Under the pieces are notes generated by a model. That model was not told where the DNA came from and ran no database searches. It saw nothing but the letters and a program-made list of their open reading frames with translations. The position numbers and the translations under genes are program-made. Source: Brugia malayi (taxonomy: Eukaryota > Nematoda > Chromadorea > Rhabditida > Onchocercidae). Taken from it: DNA of 64,000 nt. Positions 24,463 through 34,800 of the stretch are shown here, piece by piece (position 1 is the stretch's first letter; every line of letters starts with the position of its first letter). The stretch lies in contig NW_025062475.1 of assembly GCF_000002995.4 (NCBI RefSeq), forward strand, positions 6,638,187 through 6,702,186. Direction: 5' to 3'.

Positions 24463-24656
24463 AGAGAAGTTTGATGATATATGTTTGTGCTTCTGACTAT
24501 GGGACAGGCGTAACCAGCAGATTTTCCAAACTCAGTTATCCAACACTCTTCAAACATTCACTAAATTTTAGTTTGGAAAAATTAGCGTAAATTAGTTGTA
24601 CATAATCAGAATATTTAATTCTTTATATTTTTCTGTCATGATGCTTTTTTACCTGA
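24463..24656. repeat. dispersed direct repeat, copy 2
   Basis: Second copy of the 23341 repeat, 1.1 kb away in the same orientation. I see no terminal inverted repeats and no target-site duplication at the edges. It may be a duplicated non-coding RNA or regulatory element. Confidence 0.85.
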
Positions 24657-24951
24657 ATGCAGTGGCATTAATCAGAAATGAAAGATAATGAAGAATGGAA
24701 CGGTAGAAAAGAGCTTGGATTAATGTAATCTTGAAATGAATCTTTCAGTTTTAGAGAGATATTCAAGGATTCAGACAGTCACTCTCCACTGTGATATGCA
24801 TTTCCATTGTTTGCAATGTTTACTCGATAACACTGTGTATGCCAGTCATGTATCTCACTACTAAATAATCAAATAACCACATTTGCAGACAAGAAAAAAA
24901 GGAGAAGCACAGCTGCTACCCTTAAAGAAAAAAGGCAATAAAGGAGGTGAT

Positions 24952-27121
24952 ATGAGTGGTGAAGAAGGACATGGCTGTGAAATGGCCAATGGATATTATT
25001 CATGGCTTACTATTTTTCAAGTGGTTAGTAGTATTATGATATCGAATCTCCTTGCATTCTCTCTATTCAGCAAAATTTTCCTGAGTTCTTCTCTAATCTC
25101 TTTAATCAGTTTTCTACTGCTGCTGAATCTGATATTCTGGAAAGGATAAGGAAGATGAAGTAACGAATGGTCCTTCATCCTTGATTCTTCTGTTATCACT
25201 CCTTTACCATAAGCGTTAGCTGATTGCAATGATGTGCAATAATTCATTTTTCTGAAAATATTGCAGCCCTGCGCTCAACATCGAATTATTACCGTAATAA
25301 CTGAAAATGAATTTAACAAACACTCATTAGAAGTAAAACTAGTAAAGATGTAGATATCTTCTATTTAGTAATTATATAAGCTAATGATATGCGATATTCA
25401 TTAAGAAATCAGTTTCTAAGTGAAATCTGATTATATGAATACATTAATCAGTACTGAAATTAAATTACCATGTTTCCAGTTCGACACAAATTACGATGGT
25501 TATATTGCGACGCATGATCTAAGACGATTTGTTCGTAATTCAGCTACTTCATTTGGATTATCAAGACAAGAAGCGGACGCTTTATTGCAAAATATTGATA
25601 AGAATGGTGATCATCTACTCGATTTTGCTGAATTCTGCACCCTGGTATACAATATGTGTATATTTTTTTTTAGTTTAATAACAATGATTTATTTAATTTT
25701 GGGTACGATTTTATACATCTCACAAATATTACAATGCTTTTTGCATGAGCAGTTACTGCAGATGAGCAAAGCTAAAAAGCTGCGCATGCGACACGTATTG
25801 TTTCGAGCGGCACAAATGGTGGTACCCCGGAGCAGTCGAACAGTACCATTCAACTATTTGCAACAATACAACTGCTTTCCTCCGCCGCTCTTTATGATCT
25901 GTATATCTATCTTAGAGGCAAGTTTAATCGATTTTGAAGAATACATTATTTAATAGTCCTATATGTGCAGAGAGGTCTTTCTATGTTGCTATTTCATCTA
26001 CAAACTCAGATTTCCTGGCGCTAAGTGTCCGCTTCTTCAACAACGCATTATTGCTACTCATTAAATTTTAAACATGTTATTTATCCGATTGTTCAAAAAA
26101 TGACCACTTCAGATAGCAGCTTACGTCTATTATGTTGTGCGACTTAGAAGCGGAATTGAACTGTATGGGCCGGTACCTCAAAAATCTCTCCTCATATTCA
26201 ATCCTTATAAAACCAATGAAGTGTGGAGATATTTCACTTACATGTTTATTCATATAGGGTAAGATTGTTTCCTATCTTTCAACCATTTGAAACTGCGAAT
26301 TTTGAAAATGTAAAGATGTGATAATATCAAAAACTCCAGGATAATACATTTGGCTTTCAATATCTTAACACAAATCGTTCTTGGCATTCCACTCGAATTG
26401 GTCCATAAATTTTGGAGAATTGCTTTAGTATATCTGTCTGGTGTTCTAGCTGGTAAGTGCTGTGATGTCACACTTTTCTTATTAGCAATACTGTTTTCAA
26501 GCATCCAGCAACCACACTTAATTTGTATTGCATCCGAAACTATTTATTTGATATGTGAAATGTGATATGCTGGCTTTTGTCAATTTAACGAATCTAACGA
26601 AATACTTTCCGTACATGACTGGTTTTTAGGTTCTTTGCTGGATTACGCTATTGACCCGCGAACGCACTTGGCTGGGGCCTCTGGAGGTGTTTATGCTTTG
26701 CTTGCAGCACATATAGCCGAACTACTGATTAATTGGGCCGAAATGGAATTTGCACTTTACCGAGCTCTTGTTTTGCTAGTTCTGATCTCAAGTGACGTAT
26801 CCTTGGCCATCTACCATCGATACTACCTTAACACGACGGATAAAGTTTTCTTTTTATTGTTCACTTGATTAATTAAATGTCCCTTTAATCAGTCTCCAGC
26901 AAAAAGCAATATCCGTATCGCAGGAGCCTCATTTCATCAAACTTCAGGTTTCTCATGTATCGCATCTTGCTGGCTTCGTGGCTGGAGTGCTAATGGGTAC
27001 CGTCGTGTTACGGAATTTTCGAAAGAAGAATTGGGAACGTATAGTATGGTGGATTGCTTTTACAGTAACAGGCTCTTCATTCTCAATACTTGTCTTACTC
27101 AATATCATACCGCATATCTGA
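24952..27121 (+). CDS. EF-hand rhomboid intramembrane serine protease
   Basis: Exons 24889-25020 (ATG at 24952), 25480-25644, 25753-25917, 26113-26258, 26340-26452, 26630-26844, 26900-27121 join in phase, giving 364 residues. Two EF-hands lie N-terminal: loop 1 D25-TNYDGYIATH-D36 and loop 2 D63-KNGDHLLDFA-E74, so calcium control is likely. The rhomboid core has about six or seven hydrophobic segments: EVWRYFTYMFIHIGIIHLAF, then catalytic Ser237 in GASGGVYAL and His313 in VSHLAGFVAG. Rhomboids cleave transmembrane substrates; EF-hand members resemble fly Rhomboid-4 and human RHBDL3. The intron after 25917 uses a GC donor (GAG|GCAAGT). The last exon acceptor was taken as CTCCAG|CAA to hold phase 0. 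An ACA AGA AAA... stretch before the ATG is open in frame back to the acceptor at 24888, so translation could also start in an unseen upstream exon; otherwise 24889-24951 is a 5-prime UTR after a spliced leader. Confidence 0.9.
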
Positions 27122-28129
27122 GATGTCAAAACTCAATTCAAGAGCAGCAAATTCATGATCATTCAATTCTTCGATTGCTTCAAACTATTGTGACATGAAA
27201 ACTTGTATATTTCATCAATTGAAATTTGATAACCTAAAGCAGTAGTAAACTAAAACAAGACAACAATCCAATTAGCTTTAAACTGAATTTGTCGGAAAGG
27301 CTTGTGGATTACAATCAAACAGTTGGACGTAAGAAAACTGAGGTTTCTGCTTAAATGTAAAATGCGTAAAATGTAACCTCATTTAAAATTAAGTGAGTCG
27401 ACCAGAAGTTCTGTTGGAAATTTTACAAATTTTATAAATGGAAACATATCAATCATCGTCACTTCTTTCTATTAAAGCTGATTTACAAACTTCCCAAATA
27501 ACTCTCGAATTCTCACTCAAAATTAATTAGCACATCAACCAAACTAAGAAAGAAAAGGATTTGGCATTATTAGTATGTAAAACATATAATAGTAAATAGA
27601 AATCCTTTACGCAGTCAGAGGATTAAAACCAATCAGTCCAATTCACCAGTATCAGTTAATAAATTGATCTGCACGTTATTATAGTCCAGTAGAACCACCA
27701 AAAAAAAAAAAATATATATATATACTGAATGAATAAATGTTCGATAGCTTCACTTCTTAGATTTGTGGCGAGTCACACACTTAACTTTTCAAAATACTGC
27801 TGCAAGTTTTAAAGATTATCCGAATATGGATGAAATATTCTTTGAACCCAGTTTTATCGATATTTTAAATTAGCAACAACTGAAACTAACATGAATGATA
27901 TAGTCCACCATGGAATAACAAAAGACCCCTCAGCCATTTAAATTTCATTAGATGGAATAAACTGGAACCGACAGTTTGTTATCCCATTAAAATGCATTTA
28001 TCACTGAATGGTCCCAGCTCTTCAAAAAATCGGAAATCAAGTTTTATGAGGCGTTCTTATCACAGATATTTCGTCAGTCTATCACGTACATATCGTAAAT
28101 AAAAAACAATAAACTTATGAGCGAATTCG
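27122..28129. other. convergent intergenic region between rhomboid and UFM1
   Basis: AT-rich, no exon recognised. It contains a plus-strand AATAAA at 27732-27737, far (611 nt) from the rhomboid stop, and an A/AT simple stretch near 27700-27726. Confidence 0.6.
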
Positions 28130-28833
28130 TTACTCACAATAACCTACTCGATCCCTTGGTATCAGCCTCAATTCGCTTCCATGTTTCAAAAATATATTAC
28201 CAGCCGACTGTGTTGGATTTATACCTACCCCATCATTCGTTATGATAGCACTCGTTGCAGCTGGTACTTTAAATTCTTCTGCGGCAAATTTCAAAACTGC
28301 TGTGAAAGGTGTAGACTCAGGCACGCTAAGCCTGAAAACAATAAAGTTTCTTCCTGAGCCCACGGAATTCCAAATTCCTAGTGAACTGGTAAAGTTATCT
28401 CAAGTTATGGTACCTGCATTTGCTGATGAAATGACGAAATAACAAACAGAATGAATCTTAAAGACAAAATAGTAACCATAAACCATTTTGGGTTATTTAG
28501 GAAATTCTACCAGAAACCGTAGAAATAATAATAAAACGAATAATAATTTAAAAAAGTTGTCCCGCTCCCAAACACAAGCAACCAATTGGCAAAAATGAAA
28601 CTATCATTCTCGTTCATCTCACAACAAGGTCCATCAATCAGAAAATATATTTCTTGAAAAATATATTTTCCTCTTCTGAATCATTTTTTGTTATTATTAA
28701 TGATTTAAAGACACTGTGATCGTAGCAATCTGCATTTTACTTAAAAAAATTGAGTAACTTACACTTTAAAGGGTAGCTTTGGATCGCTTGTCAAAGTTAT
28801 CTTGAATGTGACCTTGCCAACTGCATGCTCCAT
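28130..28833 (-). CDS. ufm-1: ubiquitin-fold modifier 1
   Basis: Two exons, 28833-28763 and 28331-28130, join in phase (GT|G = Val24), giving 90 residues. UFM1 is a ubiquitin-like protein conjugated by UBA5, UFC1 and UFL1, mainly at the ER and on ribosomal protein uL24. Exon 1 reads [16 protein letters not shown]; exon 2 reads [20 protein letters not shown], then [11 protein letters not shown] and [14 protein letters not shown]. These are near-identical to animal UFM1. The mature C-terminal glycine is Gly87 of RVG; the three residues after it (YCE) should be removed by a UFSP protease before conjugation. The minus-strand acceptor-like CTTGTTAG lies 7 nt before the ATG. The U1 snRNA gene lies 258 bp upstream on the same strand. 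Confidence 0.96.
28641..28670. repeat. 12-bp inverted repeat in the UFM1 intron
   Basis: GAAAATATATTT (28641-28652) and its exact reverse complement (28659-28670), separated by 6 nt. Confidence 0.75.
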
Positions 28834-29090
28834 CGTTACCCTAACAAGCAAAACTGTTCTGCAAGGAAGCGGCACAGGACCGAATGAAAGAGAATGAATT
28901 TAACTTCCCAACAGGAAATCTGTCACAACGAATCGCCACCCGACATAATGAGAATGGAAGACCTGCCCCTAATGCTAGCAGAGATGAGAGAAATAGCACA
29001 GACAGAGGAAGAATAAAAGAGGACAGGCATGGTACACACCAAAGAGAAGAACCCATGCAGACATCTACTCCCATCTTACACACATTGTAA

Positions 29091-29257
29091 TGGGGGTCAG
29101 CGCGGACGCTACTCCCCCAAACGCAAAAATTATGCTGTTGGCTGACCCCAACTCGGGGTAGCCACACAGGTCAGCCTGGACCCGAAGTGCAATGGCCAAG
29201 CCTCACTATGAAGCCCCCGCCTTCTTGATCGCGGAGAACTCCCAGCCAGGTAAGTTT
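29091..29257 (-). ncRNA. U1 spliceosomal snRNA
   Basis: Minus strand from 29257 starts AAACTTACCTGG, which contains the 5-prime-splice-site pairing sequence ACUUACCUG. Then come the stem-loop I loop GATCAAGAAGG (U1-70K site), the loop II sequence ATTGCACTTCGG (U1A-type site), the stem III region GGCTGACC, a single-stranded Sm site ATAATTTTTGCG (29124-29131 core) and a terminal hairpin GGGGGAGTAGCGTCCGCGCTGACCCCC split over 29092-29118. About 166 nt, the normal U1 length, with all landmarks in order, so it looks like a functional copy. Position 2 is A rather than U, as I recall for C. elegans U1, and the loop I base before GAAGG is A where C or U is usual. It would be transcribed by RNA polymerase II from a proximal sequence element at 29258-29330, which I could not confirm. 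Confidence 0.95.
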
Positions 29258-30702
29258 ATGAGGTACCGCTTCCATTCATTCGTACCACTGTTGCAGCTGA
29301 TACTCACCCGTTTTTCAGTCTGCTCATCAAATTATGCAACTGCTGCGATATATAGTGCGAAAGAAAGAGAAACAGACATGCAGGAAAACTCTATTTACAC
29401 AGAAGATGTCTATTCCGTTCAATTCGATTCAAATTTGGATATGCAAATGTTATTTCTTCCTCAGTATCAATAGTAGTAGATCATTCAAATATTCACATTT
29501 CATGAGGAAGTGGGGTCACTTGACCTTTCCAGTTCACTTCTACCGGTGTATCAACCAGTAATGTTCTAGTATTCTACTTACCTAGCTACTTCCATAATTA
29601 TCTATCTTGAATGCTTCATGAGTGCACATCTTCATGACGAAGCGACCGAAACTCTTTGTCCTTGTCTTCCCATCTGAATGAATGTTTTGCTGAAACTGCC
29701 AAAATTACTACCAACTGAAACTCATTTGCATGAAAATAATTATAGATAGCCACGCTTGTTTCAAAACACTGCTTATTGTAGTTCCTTGATTGGTAGCAGA
29801 ATTGAATTAAATTTTTCGACGATGTCACTGTTTTGTTGAGATGATGCAATCTCTTCATTGCATCATTCTCTTTCCGAAAGTGATTCAGTCCAATTTGATT
29901 CATTTCAATTCTCCTGCAAAGTGATTTTGATCTGAGATGTTGAGAAATAAATCCCACCGAACACTATGATATACAAATACATCACACCTGGTCTCGTCCT
30001 GTAAGCAATCAACTTATCTCACAAGAATCTTCCGCAACCTTCTTTTGTGTGCTTGGGTGCTTTCCGTACGAAATCACGAGCGGTTTTAAAATTTATTTAG
30101 AGCAAATACTGTAAATCCAATATTAAATATGCTCGGTTAAACTTTATAATAAATTCTTTACCAAATGATTGGAAAAATATTATTTCGTTTAGCTTTCAAT
30201 TATTATCATATACATTGCATGCTATAAATTGACTCATTCTGATAGCTGAAAATTCGGAAATTTCCATTGCCCTTCTGCGATTTCTTCATTCAGAAATATC
30301 ATCTGAATGAATCAATAAAAAAATTTCTTAAACGTTTAACAACACTTTATACATGATATGGACGTGATAGAACACACAAACAAAGAGAAATGCAATGCAA
30401 ATAAATATATCAACAGAAGAAAAGCATTGTGAAAAAATTCCCCTCTCATTTATTTTTATATATATATATATATTTGTTTGCTAACTAATATCCCTTCAAC
30501 AGCTACATTTTCTTGCATCGTCCATACTCACACTTATTTTCATATGACTCTACAATACCCTTGTTCATCTGAAAGAGTAAATAGAACTTCAATATTAATT
30601 TCAAGGGAACTCTAATTTTAACAGATCGTTAGAAGTGGAAAATTAGGTGCATTCAGTCAGTACACTACCGATAATTTTCTTTTATATTATAACTTTTATT
30701 AG
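29258..30702. other. intergenic region upstream of U1
   Basis: Should contain the U1 promoter just right of 29257. Otherwise AT-rich with a (TA)n run at about 30459-30472. A 113-codon minus-strand reading frame at 29616-29957 has no recognisable features. Confidence 0.5.
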
Positions 30703-30908
30703 AAGACAACTAAAACAGTTAGGGATTCCTTTGCTAAATGAAAAAATAGTTCATAAATCAGTGATCATTCGACTATTTGTTGATGCCATCATAGCACATG
30801 TTGTCGATACTTCAGGTTTTACCCTGAAAATAGTATAAAATTGCAGAAGAATTTTGGGAAATTCGTAAGATCTTATTTCGAAACTTCAAAGAGCAAATTG
30901 GACTGAAG
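30703..30908 (+). CDS. two candidate exons of an unrecognised gene
   Basis: Exon 30703-30815 follows TTTTATTAG and reads RQLKQLGIPLLNEKIVHKSV then IIRLFVDAIIAHVVDTS. Exon 30847-30908 follows TTGCAG, keeps phase, and reads EFWEIRKILFRNFKEQIGLK before a strong GTAAGA donor. The intron between them would be only 31 nt. Without splicing the frame ends at TAA about 25 nt later. The composition is protein-like (amphipathic helices), but neither an upstream nor a downstream exon could be joined, and I do not recognise the protein. It could be a gene fragment. Confidence 0.35.
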
Positions 30909-31469
30909 GTAAGAAATATTACTGCCAAAACATGACATTACATTTGGCTAGTAAATTGCGTATGAGAATGTGGTCGATGTATACTGCTAGCCATTACGGG
31001 TATTCGACTTTGTGATATCTTCTGCAAATTAGTATTAAATGTTATAAAGAAAATAACGGTGAAGAGAAATCTAGTTTTTGAAATAAATTAATGGTTATAA
31101 ACAAGGAAATATCTTTTGCTGAACAGGGCGCTAATAAAAAGTTTTATTTTCGAAGCTGCTTACTAAAAATTGATATTTGATTAATAGCAGCTGTTCTACT
31201 CATAGTTTTATTAATGGAAATGAGAAATTCTTGTGGATGGGAACATGATATGAGATCTGCGGAAATGCTGGCAGACGTCAACTGCTTTAGTAATTGCTGA
31301 AAAATGGAAGAATTGTGATTTCATTTCATTGTTTTCCGCTTTCTGCCGCCATCATAATATGCCAAAAACTCCTAAATAACTGCCAATAACTTCGTTTTTT
31401 CCCTAACCTCAAGACGTAAGAGAAAGAGAAATCAATATGAAACAATAAGCTAACTTTTTTTTTTCATCC

Positions 31470-31475
31470 TTTATT
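31470..31475 (-). terminator. polyadenylation signal AATAAA, possibly for the FERM gene
   Basis: Minus-strand CTGTAAATAAAGG, about 410 nt beyond the proposed FERM-gene stop codon. Confidence 0.35.
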
Positions 31476-31882
31476 TACAGCAATTATCCTTAAGGATAAA
31501 AAATAAAATTCATAAATTCATCAAGTTTTCCCGCTTATCTCAGAAAAAAAGATTCAATGGAAATAAATGAGACTAGCGACAGAAAAACAAAAGTCTAGAA
31601 CTTGTAGGAAAGGCAAACTGAACTCTTTTTATAAGAAATACACTGGCAAAAAATGAACCAGTACCAGTGTGTTAACATTAATAATAAAACGGTAACAAAA
31701 TACATAATAATCCATAAGAAAAGAAATTACAGTAACATAATAAATTATATTGAGGAACAGCTTCAAAAATAACTGTTGTAACTTCTCCAAAAAAAGGGCT
31801 TTTCTCGAAGAGCTGCTCCAAACAGTCTAACAAGGTTTGAATTAGCGCTGGAGTAAAATATTTGTAAATTTTAACGATTATT

Positions 31883-34800
31883 TCATATATAATAGTTAAC
31901 GTAACGTAGCTTTTCGGAAATTGTGACCAATGGAATGATCTTTTGCGAATCAAATTAGGCACTTGAAGAAAAGCATTTATGTTAAGTATTACATAAAATA
32001 TAAAGGCCGTAAGGTTGAAATAAACTAAGCATACCTCATCGCAAGTAGAAGTCCTAGGCTCATGTGTATTAGAAGCTGTCATCGAACTGCCACTAGCATG
32101 ACCACTTCTCACCGGTAGTCGAGACCGATATGCCTTGTCAGCAACTGCTTCAACAGGTTCAAAGCTCAATGTCGAGGTTTGCATTGCTGACTCAGAAGGA
32201 ATGCATATTTTTCTCATTACAGTTGTACCGGAGCATTTTGTTGTGCGCAAATGTGGTATACGTGATTGTAGTTCCGGTAGGCGGCTAGCAGAAGCTGTAT
32301 TATTTTTGTCAGACCTAATGTCGTATTCAGTTTGCCTAAACAGTTTACGATCATTTGTCGTAAAAATACCAGTCCTAACTCCCTCAGAGGATAAGAGTGT
32401 AGCAGAAATCGTATTCGACACTGCATTTTGACTATTTGTTACGGATGAATGTTGGATGGAAGAATAACTGCTGGTTATAGTGGGATGAGCATTTCCATTG
32501 ATTATAGTGGAATTTTGGAAATCTTCTTTTGCTGGCGAGACTACGAAAGTTTGATTCAAAGATGTCATAGTCATAGAAGAAAGCGGTGGACGGATTAGCG
32601 ATCCGGCATATGTTTTGCTGGGTGAAGTCTTACAAATCCCTGCTGGATTAGTTGGACTGGAAATTGACAATCCGGAAGATTTCATTCCAGAACTATTTTC
32701 TGAGACATTTTTTGAGATAAGCGATTGTTGAGTATTTGGTGCAGCAGTAGAAACAGGCAGAATATGTTCCAGTGGTGACGTATTATTGCTATTGTTTATA
32801 GGCTGAAATCTTTTTTTATTAATTGACATTGATAAGGAAGAATTTTTTTAATGTTAAAGATTCCATTAGTAATAATAGTAACAACGGATTACTACAGTGT
32901 TTAGGGCAAACATTTAAAGAGTTTTTAAAGAATGAGACATGAAAAAATTCAAGGTTTAAAAAAGATTTTTGTTCAAATTTCATAGAATCAGCATTATGTT
33001 TTTGCTATTATCGATAGAGTGCATGTTTACCAGCTAAGCAATTATCTTCTTCAAACAAAAAAATCAGTTATTAAATGATGTTTAGATTGTAATTGTAATT
33101 GTTATTATTATAATTGTAATTGTTATTATTATTATTAGATTGTAATTAATTATTCAACATTTAGTTAAGAATGTAATGTGTAAATTTTAACTTTTGAACA
33201 TCCGGTGGGAATAAGAAAAAAAAGCAGCTGAAATTAGCGGTTAAGTAGAGAAAAGTGAAGTCGTCGAAAAAAATTGAAGGAATTTTTACTTAAAAATACC
33301 AGCAAAATTTTTTTCCCTTGTTCTCAGCAACTAAAGAGATAATAACTGTCAAATTTTGATAAATATCCGAAACATTAAATAAATAAGGCGTACGCAATGC
33401 GTGACTGACGCATCCTGCAATGAGACATGTGGTGGCAGAGTACAACCTACTTGAGAGCCATTGTTAGTGATGGCGATTCTTGTAACATGACTAGTCGCGG
33501 GTTGTTGGATTGTGGCTGTTACTGATCCCGTTGATGTTGGCAACTCTGACCATCGAGGTACAAGCTCTGAAATGAATAATTAATCGTTTCTTTATTTTTG
33601 TTCAAATTTGACTGAGACATCAAACAGAAGAGTAACGCTAATAATTGATAATATAGATGTAAGACAATGCTTTCATGCTATTTATCATTTCGGTTTCTGT
33701 TTGCTGTTTTGTTTATTTCATTATATCCTCTATTTATATTCATTTATATTTGTTAAATATTTACGTCTGTTTACATTTATTATACTTTGTTCCTATTCCC
33801 TATTTATTCTATTCTGTTTCTGTATTCCCGAATGAAGAATTTTCTAATATGGAACAAAGTTAAATTTGAACATAGGATTACTAAAATTTAGTGTAAATTG
33901 AATATAATATCATGTTTTATGACTTATCTAAGACTTAAATTATGACTAAGGAGAGCCTACCATGATCCATGTTTAAGTTCGTGTCAACAACTTCCGATTT
34001 CTTTATACCATCTATGAATTGTAGTGGAGTGAATCTGGAATGTGCAAGATCTGAAATGTTAAATTTTAAAAAACGATCTGAAAAATGATTATATTTACTA
34101 CAACTAATAATCTATTTGTGAAGAAAATGTCAGTGTTTTCGCATAATAAAGGAATGGTACGTATTTACTACTTTAAGAATAATTTACCTTTTGTTGAACT
34201 ATAGTGCTTTCTTGAAATAGACGGTGATTTATCGAGCTTTCTGATATCATTAATTTGTTCATTACTTATTACGTTCTGCGCTGTAGTTATCTAAAATTTG
34301 ACAAAATGCAATATACCAGATGTAACTTCAAAACGAAAGCATTTATCTCTTTCCGGAAAGACTAATTTTGTAACACTTGGGGTAAGTAAAATTTTATTGA
34401 AATTGATTTTCTGCTGAGAAAAAAGCAAACCCTGTCGAACAACGTATCGGTTCCGGATGAATTCACGTAAACATTAATAGCGCTTCTATTATCATTGCTT
34501 GCAATACCATTATTATTCAACATAGGCGTATCACTGCTACAAGATCAAATTAGTGAAAATTAATTTAACCCCAAAATGTGCTGAAAGCTTAATGAACTGC
34601 TAAATTTCTACGCAAATAAATCAAACACAGAATCAATAACGAAGATAAAATTCCGAGTGCTACTAAATTTCTAATGGATTCTGAGAAAAACTAACTTTGC
34701 AGCAATGCACGATTCTTCAAGGGAAATAGGAACTGATACTGGTAATCCTACGGAAACACCAATCTAAACAAAATTTTCAAATGCAAAGATGAAGTATGCC

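Larger units (their letters stand above)
22841..24951. other. intergenic region containing two copies of a 194-bp repeat
   Basis: No gene recognised. It holds a poly(A) signal for the CNNM gene, two dispersed repeat copies and, at 24888, an acceptor (ATTTGCAG) that starts the first rhomboid exon segment. Confidence 0.6.

Noticed and set aside
23341..24656. C/D box snoRNA reading of the 194-bp repeat
   Set aside because: A TGATGAT/CTGA pair is present, but no terminal stem or convincing C-prime/D-prime boxes; only the repeat itself is supported.
28841..29473. Open frames on both strands overlapping the U1 locus (including [16 protein letters not shown] on plus)
   Set aside because: The sequence is fully explained by the U1 snRNA gene and its flanks; the frames have no domain and do not splice.
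29616..29957. 113-codon minus-strand frame (starts MGFISQHLRSKSL)
   Set aside because: No domain, no splice partners, and the surrounding sequence has no gene-like signals. Cannot be excluded fully.
31678..32034. Continuation of the long FERM-gene open frame past GAG|GTATGC
   Set aside because: It is intron sequence read through: AT-rich, hydrophobic, and a consensus donor at 32034 precedes it.
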